DNA of 64,000 nucleotides from Candidatus Melainabacteria bacterium (GCA_003258725.1 QHMG01000004.1:1-64000); one strand, 5' to 3'. Shown: positions 1-8,749, counted from the stretch's first letter. Program-made: numbers and translations. The notes: a model not told the origin generated them from the sequence alone.

Positions 1-263
1 GTTATTTAGTATTGGTAAAAGACGGTCAACAAGTTTCATTATCTTCAGCAACCGACATCATTGAAAGTTATGATAAAACTGATGATGCAGCTGCAGAAGC
101 TGAATATAACACGCAAATGAACAAAATTAACAGAAAAGAAAAAATATTAGATATGCAAGCAAAACGTTTGGATACAGAATATTCTGCGCTAACAAATGAA
201 TATAACTCAATAAAAACAATTATTGACAATCATACACAAAAAGATTTTTCATACTTTAGTTAA
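1..263 (+). CDS. C-terminal fragment of unrecognised helical protein
   Basis: The reading frame is open from the first base (codons start at position 3), so this is the 3' end of a gene that begins upstream of the window; the TTG at 12 need not be a start. About 86 residues are visible. They are strongly charged and helical, with a likely coiled coil from roughly EYNTQMNKINRKEK to the end, and the C-terminus is Phe/Ser-rich (HTQKDFSYFS). There is no membrane segment or catalytic motif. I do not recognise the family. The soluble coiled-coil end would suit a structural or secreted filament-type protein, but that is only a guess. Confidence 0.7.
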   Translation, partial: YLVLVKDGQQVSLSSATDIIESYDKTDDAAAEAEYNTQMNKINRKEKILDMQAKRLDTEYSALTNEYNSIKTIIDNHTQKDFSYFS

Positions 264-400
264 GGATTAGTTTTTTGTACAAAAAAATAACATAGAGGTA
301 AAAATTTTACAAAATCTACAAAAAATGTTATAATAATAATGTTAACGCCTCTTTTTATATATAAATTTTGTCCTTGCAATTAAAATTGAAAGGAAATTTT

Positions 401-1048
401 ATGAGCAAGACAACTTCTTACAAACCGTCATATTCTAACGGTTCAGTTAGTATTAATGGTCAAAATAAAGTCTCTACAGTAAAATATGGGGATACTGTTT
501 TTGGTAATTACAAAATGAATAATTACGAAAAAGAACTTTATAATTATGTGCAAAAATCACTCCCGCAATTGGTTCAAAATGTAAATACTTTTTCACCAGA
601 AGTAACAAAATCAATAAATAACCAATTAAGCGCTTATCAAAGACAGGGGCAAAATTACATTAATCAAATTTATACACCAATGATTAATAACCTTAAAAAT
701 GACATTGCGTCACGTTTTGGTAATCTTGATAATTCAATGTTTATGAATAATTTAAACAACATTGAAAATAACAGAAGTAATGCAGTTGCAGAATTAGCGG
801 ATAACCTACTTTCTCGTCAAAATGAACTTGTAAACAACGAACTTGCAAACCGATACAATTACATTAATCTTTTGAATACATTACAAAATCAATATAATAA
901 TTATGCTCTAAGTATGCTAAATTCTTCTATAGGACTTGGTAACACAGGTTTAGCGTATAACAATAGTGTTGCAAATAATAATTCTTCAAATACATTTAAC
1001 CTAGAACAAATCGCCTCTTTAGCCTCATTAGCTAAATATTTTGTATAA
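401..1048 (+). CDS. hypothetical Asn-rich helical protein
   Basis: This is a 215-residue protein. I chose the ATG at 401 because AAAGGAA lies about 7 bases upstream; the in-frame TTG at 368 has no ribosome binding site. The first 45 residues are Ser/Gly/Lys-rich and probably flexible. The rest is helical and rich in Asn and Gln, with a segment around ASRFGNLDNSMFMNNLNNIE followed by ENNRSNAVAELADNLL. There is no signal peptide, membrane segment or Cys. The RFG-then-helix layout loosely recalls structural proteins of phage tails, but nothing else phage-like is nearby, so I leave the function open. A hairpin terminator follows at 1054. Confidence 0.7.
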   Translation: MSKTTSYKPSYSNGSVSINGQNKVSTVKYGDTVFGNYKMNNYEKELYNYVQKSLPQLVQNVNTFSPEVTKSINNQLSAYQRQGQNYINQIYTPMINNLKNDIASRFGNLDNSMFMNNLNNIENNRSNAVAELADNLLSRQNELVNNELANRYNYINLLNTLQNQYNNYALSMLNSSIGLGNTGLAYNNSVANNNSSNTFNLEQIASLASLAKYFV

Positions 1049-1053
1049 CTAAA

Positions 1054-1080
1054 AAAGGAGATATTTTAAATATCTCCTTT
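1054..1080. terminator. bidirectional intrinsic terminator
   Basis: Ten-base inverted repeat AAAGGAGATA / TATCTCCTTT (1054-1063 and 1071-1080) with a 7-base loop. It has an A-run on one side and a T-run on the other, and sits between the converging genes ending at 1048 and 1084. It can serve both strands. Confidence 0.75.
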
Positions 1081-1083
1081 AAT

Positions 1084-1614
1084 TTATTCGACATATTTTC
1101 TTTTCATTACCACGTTGCCCTCTGAGTCATAGGCTTTGTCATAAAGCCAATGGGCGATTAATTTGCCGTTTTTATCGTAAATAAAAGTTTCTGCCTTTGA
1201 AACTCTTAAAGTCATGTTTACGAGCTTGCCAGAGGTGTTATATTTGTAAGTTTTGTATGGATAAGATGTTCCAGATTTTTTTTCGACATAGGTTAAAATT
1301 CCGTTTGAATCATAGTATCTAACAATACGTGGCTCGGCTTTTTTTAAAACGGCATAAGTATTATCAGAAAAGTATGCTAAGGTTCTATCTTTTAGTTCAG
1401 TCATACCGTTTAGCATGAAACCGACATTCTGATCGTGTTCGCCGTCATAGGCATAACCATTTATATAAGAGGAGTCGATTGTGTAAGAAATCCCGTCCAT
1501 AACTTCATTACGGGCTGAATTTTCGTCATAAGCAACTCCACCCTGCAAGACTTCTGCGTTTGCAGGAATTAACATAAATATTAATAATATTGCGGTAAGT
1601 AGATATTTTTTCAT
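1084..1614 (-). CDS. secreted protein with YD-type repeats
   Basis: This is a 176-residue protein with a clear Sec signal peptide: MKKYLLTAILLIFMLIPANA, with cleavage likely after ANA (residue 20). The mature part contains short beta-hairpin-like units of the type YDSNGILTYVEKK, YNTSGKLVNMTLR, YDKNGKLIAHWLY and YDSEGNVVMKRKY. They resemble YD/MORN-like antiparallel repeats with a period of about 20-25 residues. It is probably exported to the periplasm or surface. The function is unknown; repeats like these usually form beta-sheets that bind partners or sugars. It runs opposite to the gene at 401 and is separated from it by a shared terminator. Confidence 0.7.
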   Translation of the reverse strand: MKKYLLTAILLIFMLIPANAEVLQGGVAYDENSARNEVMDGISYTIDSSYINGYAYDGEHDQNVGFMLNGMTELKDRTLAYFSDNTYAVLKKAEPRIVRYYDSNGILTYVEKKSGTSYPYKTYKYNTSGKLVNMTLRVSKAETFIYDKNGKLIAHWLYDKAYDSEGNVVMKRKYVE

Positions 1615-1647
1615 AGTACCTAATTATTAATGACATTTTCTTCAAAA

Positions 1648-3372
1648 TCAATATTTTAAAAGTTCATCTTGAAGAGGTGATTCAACAATACCGTTAAGAG
1701 TTTTGTTTACTTCTCTTAAATTTTTTGCAATTGCTTCATGTTTGTCAGTCCATACAAAGTTATCTTCAATGAACTTTTCAGCAGTTTTCATATCACCAGA
1801 AAGTTGAACTTTAATGATTTCTGTAAGCATTTTCTTTGCTGTTGGAACCATTTTTTCTATGTTGATTGAAATTTTACCTTCATCGCTAACTTCAATTGCG
1901 CCTTCCTTCATAAAGTAATAAGATTGCATTACTGTACGAACTCTGTGAGCTTGATTCATTGTTGGTTTTGATTTCAAGAAGGAATTTGTACCAAAGTTTA
2001 CGATAATTTGAGTTCTTTGTTCTGGTGTGTACATTCCAACTTTAACAAGGTCGTCTAAGAAGGATAAAGAACCCATATCGGCTTTGTTTTCTTCAATGAT
2101 ATTTCTATATTTGCCTAAACCTGCGTCACCGTCTTTTGGTCCAAGAGAGTGAGCGTTTTCATGTCCGATTGTAAACCAATGATCTGCATCTTCATAATAT
2201 AATTCATGAAATTTAGGGTCTAAGATTGCGTTTAATCTTTTTTTGATTTTTTCTGGTTGAGAGGTTACTCTGATTTGTCTGTGATAAACATTTCTTCTGC
2301 CACCACCAATTGTTAATGATAATTTATCACCATTTGGTAAGTTTTCAGCCAAAGTAACACCGCCTCTGTATGCTCCGCCGTCACCTGTTAGAGAGATTAA
2401 ATCAACATCAACCATTGTTTGTTTTGCGTCACCCGATGCAGAAATTGTTTGAGTATATTGTTCTGCAAGAGGCATGTGTTCTGCAAGCATTGGCAAGTAT
2501 TTTTTGATTGCTAATAAATCTTCTGTACCTTTTTTGTTTACTATACCAACACGACAACCTAAAGCATCTTTTGATTCAGGTGTAATGCCTGCATCTTTAA
2601 GCATTTTATCTAGCTTTTCATCTTCTAAAACAGTACCTGTCATTCTGTCAGCATATTGTTCTCTCGTGATTGTGTATTCAAGTGGGGTATCTTGTAATGT
2701 TGCCCATTTTTTATCTGCATAAGCATCTAACATTGGGTCTGCAGTTCTTAAAGCCTTTGCTTGAAGCTCTAAGTATTCATTAAAATCAGCATTTGTAGAA
2801 GTTTTTGCAGCTTCTTCTAATTCATCTGCAATTTCCATAAATTCTTTTTTGAATTTGTCGCAATAATCAATAGCTTTCAATTTGTTGCCATCACGTTCTA
2901 CTATTGAGCGTTGGTTAAGAATTTTTGCAACTTCTTCTTTTTCACCGTTTTCAAGCATTTTAATTAAAATTTCATGAAATTCTTCTTTGCTTAAATCTGC
3001 TGGGTAAAAGGCTTTTCCTGCTAATTCTTTTTCACCTTTTGCTAAAATTACCATATTAGTTTCTGTATCAATACCAGAAATACCTTTTTGTGCTGTGAAT
3101 AATTTTAGGGTCATTTCAGCATCTTTATTAGTTTTTGCGTTTTCTTCTAAAAACTTTCTAAATTCCAAGTTTTTTGTATTATCCATCATCATAAATACAT
3201 CATCAAAAATTTTTGCAGTTTTAACTAAGTGTTTTACAGCTTTTTTATCACCTTCAGCAAGTTCTGCGTATTCTTTTGAATCAGGCTTTAAAAGAACTTT
3301 TGGTGCTAAGTAGTCTTTGTTTGTTCTTTTTTCCAATTCTTCTGTTGATAGATTTAATTCAAATTTTGTCAT
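1648..3372 (-). CDS. M49-like zinc metallopeptidase (DPP III-related)
   Basis: This is a 574-residue cytoplasmic protein without a signal peptide. A zinc-protease motif HENAH lies at residues 404-408, followed by GP and, 19 residues after the second His, EENKAD at 427-432. This matches the HExxH...EExxAD arrangement of bacterial M49 relatives (HEISHGLGP...EEAKAD). Eukaryotic-type dipeptidyl peptidase III instead has HExxxH. The segment GGAYRGGVTLAENLP also fits these enzymes. The expected role is hydrolysis of small peptides with zinc bound by both His and the second-motif Glu. The start is the ATG at 3372, preceded by AAGGTAT. The family assignment is from motif reading only; the substrate is unknown. 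Confidence 0.65.
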   Translation of the reverse strand: MTKFELNLSTEELEKRTNKDYLAPKVLLKPDSKEYAELAEGDKKAVKHLVKTAKIFDDVFMMMDNTKNLEFRKFLEENAKTNKDAEMTLKLFTAQKGISGIDTETNMVILAKGEKELAGKAFYPADLSKEEFHEILIKMLENGEKEEVAKILNQRSIVERDGNKLKAIDYCDKFKKEFMEIADELEEAAKTSTNADFNEYLELQAKALRTADPMLDAYADKKWATLQDTPLEYTITREQYADRMTGTVLEDEKLDKMLKDAGITPESKDALGCRVGIVNKKGTEDLLAIKKYLPMLAEHMPLAEQYTQTISASGDAKQTMVDVDLISLTGDGGAYRGGVTLAENLPNGDKLSLTIGGGRRNVYHRQIRVTSQPEKIKKRLNAILDPKFHELYYEDADHWFTIGHENAHSLGPKDGDAGLGKYRNIIEENKADMGSLSFLDDLVKVGMYTPEQRTQIIVNFGTNSFLKSKPTMNQAHRVRTVMQSYYFMKEGAIEVSDEGKISINIEKMVPTAKKMLTEIIKVQLSGDMKTAEKFIEDNFVWTDKHEAIAKNLREVNKTLNGIVESPLQDELLKY

Positions 3373-3525
3373 AGTTTTATACCTTATTTTTTGTATTTGT
3401 ACAGTTTATTATACTACTAATTTTATGCTTTTTATACCGTTCTTTAGTTTTTTTTAATATTTTTATCCTATAAGAGAATAGTTTTTTTATTTAGTGTTTT
3501 CTAAAATATTTAAAAAGGAGAAATT

Positions 3526-3753
3526 ATGCTAAATATTTTTATATTGCCGACATGCCCTTATTGTAAAAAGGTTATTGATTATTTAAAGACAACAAAATTG
3601 AAATATAATTTGCTTGATATAAATGAAACTCACTATCTTGATGAATTAATTCAATTAGGTGGAAAACGTCAAGTTCCGTTTTTGTTTGATAATGACAAAA
3701 ATGTTATGATGTATGAGTCTGACGATATTATTGAGTATTTAAAAACATTATAA
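3526..3753 (+). CDS. glutaredoxin-like protein
   Basis: A 75-residue single-domain thioredoxin-fold protein with the glutaredoxin active site CPYC at residues 10-13, the cis-Pro motif QVPFLF near residue 49, and a C-terminal ESDDIIEYL helix as in glutaredoxins. It should catalyse thiol-disulfide exchange or deglutathionylation in the cytoplasm. The start ATG has AAAAAGGAG 7 bases upstream. It stands alone, with separate spacing to both neighbours, so it is probably its own transcription unit. Confidence 0.85.
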   Translation: MLNIFILPTCPYCKKVIDYLKTTKLKYNLLDINETHYLDELIQLGGKRQVPFLFDNDKNVMMYESDDIIEYLKTL

Positions 3754-3849
3754 TTTTAAGTTTTTTATCAATTTTTGAAATTTGTGCAATTTTGTATCTT
3801 TACATGTTTTATATCCATGTCGAACTATGACTTTTAGGAGAACTAAATT

Positions 3850-4788
3850 ATGGTAGATATTCAAATTGGTAAAAAACAAGGTCTTACACAAGCCGTTGCT
3901 TCAAAATTGGGTTTGAGTAAAGACGAATGTAAGAAAATTGATGTTTCTGTTTGGCAACAAGTTGTCAGAGAAATTGATAATGAGCAACAAAACATAAATC
4001 AACATAACAAGGCAAATCCAAATGACCCGAAAGCAAGTATTTTCTCAGGTGGAAATGATACTTCAACAATTGATAAAAAATCTAATTGGAGTTCAAATTT
4101 TATTACCCAAGAAGGTTCTTTCTCTTTGAGTGATGAATCTTGGAGTAAAATTTCGGGGCTTTTAGGTAAACCTGTCGAAACAAAACCAGAGGAAAAGCCT
4201 AAAAACAAACCTGAAGAAAAACCAGTAGAAGCAAAGCCGGAAGCTAAGAAGGCAGAAGGTAAAGTTTTGAAACGCTCAGTTGACGGTGAAAAAACTCAAA
4301 TTGTTGTACGCAAAGATGAACAGGGTAGAAAAGTTCGTCATGAATTAAACCCAGACGGTACAGAAGGTGATGCTCTTGCTGCAACAAAGACCTTTGGTAA
4401 AAACAAATACATTTCAGGTGATTTTCCTGCTCAAACAAGAATTTATGAACGAACTGTTGACGGTAAAAAAGATGTTCAAATAGGCGTATACAAAGATGAT
4501 GACGGAAATAAAGTTAGAAAACTTGTTATAAAAGATGAAAAAACAGGCAAGACAACTTTAGGTGAAACGCTTATTCCTGTAAAAACTTTTGGTAAAAATA
4601 CTTACATAACTGAATCTCAACTTAATGCAAAAGTTAAGCAAGATTTGGATTTAAAAGAAGGTGAAGAATTGCCAAAAGGCGTTACTGCAGGATATGACGG
4701 ACACAATGTCAAATACTTCTACAAAGGAAGCGAAGTTCCAAAAGCCTCAGTCAGAGCAACAATTGATAACGCTAAAGTAAAAGAATAA
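3850..4788 (+). CDS. hypothetical protein with KPEE linker and repeated domain
   Basis: A 312-residue soluble protein with no signal peptide. Residues 1-100 are mixed. Residues about 115-140 form a Pro/Glu/Lys linker (KPEEKPKNKPEEKPVEAK). The remainder contains two related beta-rich units: one begins KRSVDGEKTQIVVRKDEQGR and ends TKTFGKNKYI, the second begins YERTVDGKKDVQIGVYKDDD and ends VKTFGKNTYI. I do not recognise the family. The linker and duplicated domain suggest a binding or scaffold protein. The ribosome binding site is TAGGAG, 10 bases before the ATG. A strong terminator follows. Confidence 0.7.
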   Translation: MVDIQIGKKQGLTQAVASKLGLSKDECKKIDVSVWQQVVREIDNEQQNINQHNKANPNDPKASIFSGGNDTSTIDKKSNWSSNFITQEGSFSLSDESWSKISGLLGKPVETKPEEKPKNKPEEKPVEAKPEAKKAEGKVLKRSVDGEKTQIVVRKDEQGRKVRHELNPDGTEGDALAATKTFGKNKYISGDFPAQTRIYERTVDGKKDVQIGVYKDDDGNKVRKLVIKDEKTGKTTLGETLIPVKTFGKNTYITESQLNAKVKQDLDLKEGEELPKGVTAGYDGHNVKYFYKGSEVPKASVRATIDNAKVKE

Positions 4789-4798
4789 AAGAATTTTT

Positions 4799-4837
4799 AA
4801 GAGCGGTTAAACTTTTTAAAAGTTTAACCGCTCTTTA
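4799..4837 (+). terminator. intrinsic terminator
   Basis: Perfect 18-base inverted repeat AAGAGCGGTTAAACTTTT / AAAAGTTTAACCGCTCTT (4799-4816 and 4818-4835), followed by T. It lies 11 bases after the stop of the gene at 3850 and isolates that gene from the downstream sigma factor. Confidence 0.85.
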
Positions 4838-4928
4838 CTAATATCCTCTTTTTAAATGATGATATCTTTTTCATTTCCTTTAAAATAAAAGTGTAGTAAG
4901 ATTAAAGACCACATTTTGGACTTGAGAG

Positions 4929-5753
4929 ATGGCAGAGGAATTTTACAATAATTCTTATAACAACATAAAAAGGCTTTCTGACGAGGAATTAGAGGCTCTT
5001 TGGAAGGAATATTTCCAAAATCGTTCTAATAAAAAAGTCAGAGATACTTTGATTGTTCAATACATTTACTTAACTCGATACGTAGTAGGTCGTGTTAAGG
5101 TTTCTTTGCCTCCAACCTTCTCAGTTGAAGATATTTCAAGCTATGGTGTAGAGGGTTTAATTGACGCAATCGAAAAATACACTCCAGACAAGGGCGCTCG
5201 TTTTGAAACTTACGCCTTGATGAGAATTCGTGGTAATATTATCGACAAAATTCGTTCTCAAGATTTCTTACCAAGAAGCGCAAGACGAAAAATTAAAGAT
5301 GTAAAACAAGCACAAGAACAACTACGTCAAAAATTTGGAAGACCTGCTACAACTCTTGAAGTTGCAGATTTCTTAGGAATGGAGCCTCAAAGAGTTGACC
5401 AAATTTTAGCAGAAGACACTTCAATTGGTTCAATTTATGAAAAACGTGGAACTTCTGATGATAGCGTAGCGATTATTGATACAATTCAAGATGAACACCG
5501 TTTGACTCCTGCAGAGGCTATGGAAGAAAAAGATGTTAAATCAGAATTGGAAAGTGCTTTAAAACGATTACCTGAACGTGAACGTATGATTATGGTTCTT
5601 TACTACCATGAAAATATGACTTTAAAAGAAATTGGCGAAGCTATTGAAGTTTCTGAATCTAGAGTTTGCCAACTTCATGCTCAAGCAATTATGAAATTGA
5701 AAAATATTTTGTCAGAAAATCGTGTTGAGCGTTTGCAAAGAACAATTGTTTAA
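4929..5753 (+). CDS. FliA/WhiG-family sigma factor (sigma-28 type)
   Basis: A 274-residue alternative sigma factor. Region 2 is visible as EDISSYGVEGLIDAIEKY...GARFETYALMRIRG followed by IDKIRSQDFLPRSARR. Region 3 has TLEVADFLGMEPQRV. Region 4 has RLPERERMIMVLYYHENMTL...ESRVCQLHAQAIMKL. The pattern PRSAR plus VSESRVxQLH is typical of the FliA/WhiG group rather than RpoD. In flagellated bacteria this factor drives late motility genes, but no flagellar cluster is in the window, so its regulon here is unknown. No FlgM-like anti-sigma gene is adjacent. The start is the ATG at 4929 with GGA 8 bases upstream. Confidence 0.9.
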   Translation: MAEEFYNNSYNNIKRLSDEELEALWKEYFQNRSNKKVRDTLIVQYIYLTRYVVGRVKVSLPPTFSVEDISSYGVEGLIDAIEKYTPDKGARFETYALMRIRGNIIDKIRSQDFLPRSARRKIKDVKQAQEQLRQKFGRPATTLEVADFLGMEPQRVDQILAEDTSIGSIYEKRGTSDDSVAIIDTIQDEHRLTPAEAMEEKDVKSELESALKRLPERERMIMVLYYHENMTLKEIGEAIEVSESRVCQLHAQAIMKLKNILSENRVERLQRTIV

Positions 5754-5754
5754 T

Positions 5755-6423
5755 TTAAGCATTTAAGAATTTTTCTGCGCCAATAAAGTTTTTAGCAACG
5801 GCGTAAACTTCGTTTTTGTGTTGGAAAGTTTCAGGATTATCGTTTATTGCAACTAATCTTCCAATATGAGCGCTGTTTGCGGCTCTAATTCCAGAATAAG
5901 AATCTTCAAAAACAAGTGTTTGCGCAGGGTCTAAGTTTAAAATGTCTAGGGCTTTTAAATAAATTGCTGGATCAGGTTTGCCTGCAATTTTGTAATCATC
6001 ATAAACAATTTTATCAATGTCAAACCATTTGTCTAAATGAAAGATTTTAATAAAGAAATCAACATTTGTTTTTTCGCTACCTGTTGCGATTGTATGCGGA
6101 ATATTCTTCTCACAAATATAGTTGAAAAATTTTTCTGCTCCGTCAACGAGTTTTATATTTTTAGGATTTTTTAAAACCATTTCTCTATAATACGCTTCTT
6201 TTTCATTTGCCCATTTCAAGCATTCTTCTGGAGTTGGTTTTCTGCCAATGGCATAAGTTATAATTTCTTCATTTGAGCGTCCAAACATATATTTGTGCAT
6301 TTCTTCATCAGAAAAAGGAGTTCCTCTAAGTTTTGCAGAATAGTCTCTCCAAGCGTCTTCGTGTAACTTAGAATCTTGGAATAAAGTTCCGTTAAAATCA
6401 AAAATTATACCTTTTACTTCCAT
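5755..6423 (-). CDS. HAD-superfamily phosphatase (beta-PGM-like)
   Basis: A 222-residue protein with all four HAD motifs. Motif I is FDFNGTLF (residues 9-16), motif II is ATGSE, motif III is the Lys in KIAGKPDP, and motif IV is VFEDSYSG. The cap insertion after motif I is alpha-helical, as in beta-phosphoglucomutase and sugar-phosphate phosphatases. Motif I has Asn at the second position of DxD, which in the family is usually the general acid/base Asp; the nucleophile Asp is kept. It could be a hydrolase with altered kinetics. It converges with the sigma-factor gene with only 1 base between stops. The substrate is not predictable. Confidence 0.8.
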   Translation of the reverse strand: MEVKGIIFDFNGTLFQDSKLHEDAWRDYSAKLRGTPFSDEEMHKYMFGRSNEEIITYAIGRKPTPEECLKWANEKEAYYREMVLKNPKNIKLVDGAEKFFNYICEKNIPHTIATGSEKTNVDFFIKIFHLDKWFDIDKIVYDDYKIAGKPDPAIYLKALDILNLDPAQTLVFEDSYSGIRAANSAHIGRLVAINDNPETFQHKNEVYAVAKNFIGAEKFLNA

Positions 6424-6462
6424 TTTTAATATCCCTTTTGCATTTGTAATAGTGGTAATAGT

Positions 6463-6494
6463 AAGGCGGAGCTTTTATTCAAAAGCTCCGCCTT
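6463..6494 (-). terminator. intrinsic terminator
   Basis: 14-base inverted repeat AAGGCGGAGCTTTT / AAAAGCTCCGCCTT around the loop ATTC (6463-6476 and 6481-6494). It lies just downstream of the minus-strand gene at 6519-7103. Confidence 0.8.
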
Positions 6495-6518
6495 ATAAAA
6501 ATATTTAAAACTTAATGA

Positions 6519-7103
6519 TTAGTTTTCAGTATTAATGAACAAACTTACCAATTCATTTAAGTTGTTATATTGTTTTTTGTAGCTTTGAGCTTGTTCTTCA
6601 AGTGTTACAATTTGTCTTTTGTATTCAGAAATTGTAGCTTGGCATTCTTTTGTAGAAGAACTCAATTGTTCTTGTAATTGTTGAGCTTCTTGAAGAACAC
6701 TTTTCATTGAAATTCCTAACGCTTCCATAGTTTGTTTAATAATTTGTGCACCTGTTTGACGAGTTACACCTGATGGAAGTTTTGCAATTAATTTTTTCAA
6801 AACTGCTACGTTATTTGGAACTTCAAAGTTGTATAAATCGTTAGCGTAATTTTCAACAACAGCATGTTGGAAAGTATCATCAGCCATATTGTTTTCAAAA
6901 TCACTGCTTGGTTTCATAGAGCTATCGAATTTTTCTGTTGTAGTTTCTTCTTCATCAGCGAAAGTAGGCATTACGTCTTCTTCAGCTTCTGGAGCTTCTA
7001 ATTCAACAGCATCTTCTTTTACTTCTAAAACTTCATCTTCAGTATCTGCTTTTAAAGCATCTACAATGTTTTTGCCGGTATCTAAATCAAAATTTTCTGA
7101 CAT
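6519..7103 (-). CDS. hypothetical acidic, coiled-coil protein
   Basis: A 194-residue soluble protein. The N-terminal about 75 residues are acidic and probably disordered (many Glu/Asp, as in LEAPEAEEDVMPTFADEEE). Residues about 90-130 form a helical domain (FEVPNNVAVLKKLIAKLPSGVTRQTGAQIIKQTME). Residues about 135-190 are a predicted coiled coil rich in Gln and Glu (LQEAQQLQEQL...EEQAQSYKKQYNNLNELV). There is no membrane segment. The layout suggests an oligomeric adaptor. The start is supported by AAGAGGA 7 bases upstream. It is monocistronic, with its own terminator at 6463. Confidence 0.7.
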   Translation of the reverse strand: MSENFDLDTGKNIVDALKADTEDEVLEVKEDAVELEAPEAEEDVMPTFADEEETTTEKFDSSMKPSSDFENNMADDTFQHAVVENYANDLYNFEVPNNVAVLKKLIAKLPSGVTRQTGAQIIKQTMEALGISMKSVLQEAQQLQEQLSSSTKECQATISEYKRQIVTLEEQAQSYKKQYNNLNELVSLFINTEN

Positions 7104-7217
7104 ATTATCCTCTTTTTATAATCTTATATATAAGTTATCAACATAATAGCAAAAAAAACTTTTTTTTACAATACTTTAATTTACTAATTTTTGAAAAATC
7201 ATACTTTTAATGCAGTT

Positions 7218-7246
7218 TTGTCGGGTTTAATCTTTTATGATACACT
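7218..7246 (+). promoter_or_regulatory. promoter of GT39-like gene; leaderless
   Basis: TTGTCG at 7218-7223, a 17-base spacer, and TACACT at 7241-7246. Only 9 bases separate the -10 box from the ATG at 7256 and there is no Shine-Dalgarno, so the transcript would start 0-4 bases before the ATG. Confidence 0.6.
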
Positions 7247-7255
7247 AAAATAGTT

Positions 7256-8719
7256 ATGATTGATAGCTTGAAAAGAAACATATATTGGATTTTATTGGGT
7301 TTGGTAGGATTTTTAGGCTTTACTTTAAGACTGAAAGGTCTTGTTTCAAATCCTTCCATGTGGCATGACGAGTGCGCTTTGGCGTGGAATGTTATAAATA
7401 ACAGTTATGGAGAATTATTTGGCAAGTTGAGATTTCTGCAAGTTGCACCACCAATGTTTTTGGTAATTTCAAAAATTTTGGTGACAATTTTTTATGTTAA
7501 AAATAATATCTTTGCATGTGATTTTGTTTTGAGATTAACTCCATTTTTCTTTGGAACTCTTTCAATTGGCGCTTTTTATTTTGTTTGCAAAAGTCTTTTT
7601 AAATCAAAGTGGACAACTTTTATTGCGCTTTTGTTATTTTGTTTAAATCCTGTTTTAATTAATTATAGCTTTGAATTTAAACCATATATTTTAGATGTAT
7701 TTTGTGCATTAAGTGCTTTGTGGATATTTTTAAATACGGATTTTCAAACAAATTCAGCAAAGAAAGTTTTAGTTTATGGTTGCCTATTAGCAATTCTGCC
7801 ATGGTTTTCGTTTATGTCTACAATGGTTATTTTTGCAGGCTTTATGGCACTTAGTTTTAAGCGTGAAAATCCAAAAAATTTCTTTTTAATGTTTTTGCCA
7901 ATATTTTTAAGTGCATTTTTATATTTAAAACTTTATGTCTTAAATGCTTATGGACAAAGTTCTGCGGGCATGATTGGTTTTTGGCAAAACGAATTTGTAA
8001 AACGTGATTTATCAAATATTACTCAATTAAATATGGATAATTTGCACTATTTCTTTTCAAATTTACCGATGTTTTCGTTTACAATGTTATCTTTGCTAAT
8101 GTTTGTCGGAATAATTTTGATGTTTAAGGATAGAAATTGGCGATTTATTTTAATTTCTGTTTTAACTCAAGCCTCACTTATAATTGCATCAATATTGCAT
8201 GTTTATCCATATTCAAGACGTTTGATTATATTTTTAATTCCATTTATTTTAATTTTTTCAGTGAAAATTTTTGATATAAAAAATAAAGTTTTAGCAGGAA
8301 TTTTATTAGCTTTAATTGTCATTCCACATCTGCTTTTTGCGGTTAATTTTGCAAAAATGTCAAACTTAAACAAGGGCGATTTTGCTCGTGAAATGATGAT
8401 AAAAATGGCGGAAGAAATTAAACCTAATGAAACAATCGTTATAAATGAGTCTTCAAATGCGGAATTTTGTTATTATGATTTGTTTTTTAACTTGAAACAT
8501 AACAAGGTCTTTTTGAAACCTAAAAACAAGTCCGAAATTTCGATAAATACTGAATTGAACAAACTTACAAAAGGCAATTATTGGTTCTATATGCCTTATG
8601 ATTATAGTCCAAAACAGCAAGAAATAAAGACTATGCTTAAATGGGCAGAAACTCACTCAGACATTATATTTAAGACCCAAGCAACACAAAGCACCTTAAT
8701 AAGACTTACTCTTAATTAA
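7256..8719 (+). CDS. GT39-like integral membrane glycosyltransferase
   Basis: A 487-residue multi-pass protein with about 10-11 hydrophobic segments through residue 370 and a soluble C-terminal domain. The first loop after TM1 carries MWHDECALAW (near residue 37) followed by LRFLQVAPPMFL. This DE-containing loop is typical of the PMT/ArnT-type (GT39/GT83, GT-C fold) transferases that use polyprenyl-phosphate sugars at the outer face of the membrane. It probably glycosylates protein, lipid A or another envelope polymer; the acceptor is unknown. It is monocistronic, driven by a promoter whose -10 box is 9 bases from the ATG. A weak hairpin overlaps its stop. Confidence 0.75.
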   Translation: MIDSLKRNIYWILLGLVGFLGFTLRLKGLVSNPSMWHDECALAWNVINNSYGELFGKLRFLQVAPPMFLVISKILVTIFYVKNNIFACDFVLRLTPFFFGTLSIGAFYFVCKSLFKSKWTTFIALLLFCLNPVLINYSFEFKPYILDVFCALSALWIFLNTDFQTNSAKKVLVYGCLLAILPWFSFMSTMVIFAGFMALSFKRENPKNFFLMFLPIFLSAFLYLKLYVLNAYGQSSAGMIGFWQNEFVKRDLSNITQLNMDNLHYFFSNLPMFSFTMLSLLMFVGIILMFKDRNWRFILISVLTQASLIIASILHVYPYSRRLIIFLIPFILIFSVKIFDIKNKVLAGILLALIVIPHLLFAVNFAKMSNLNKGDFAREMMIKMAEEIKPNETIVINESSNAEFCYYDLFFNLKHNKVFLKPKNKSEISINTELNKLTKGNYWFYMPYDYSPKQQEIKTMLKWAETHSDIIFKTQATQSTLIRLTLN

Positions 8720-8730
8720 GGTGAAGTTTA
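8692..8730 (+). terminator. possible weak terminator overlapping gene end
   Basis: Inverted repeat CACCTTAAT / ATTAAGGTG (8692-8700 and 8715-8723) with a 14-base loop, covering the stop codon of the GT39-like gene. It is followed by a mixed AT run. The stem is AT-rich, so this is tentative. Confidence 0.35.
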
Positions 8731-8749
8731 AAATCTTTGAAATGTGGCA

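Noticed and set aside
401..1048. Possible prophage structural gene
   Set aside because: Only a loose resemblance of one helical segment; no integrase, terminase, portal or other phage gene is in the window.
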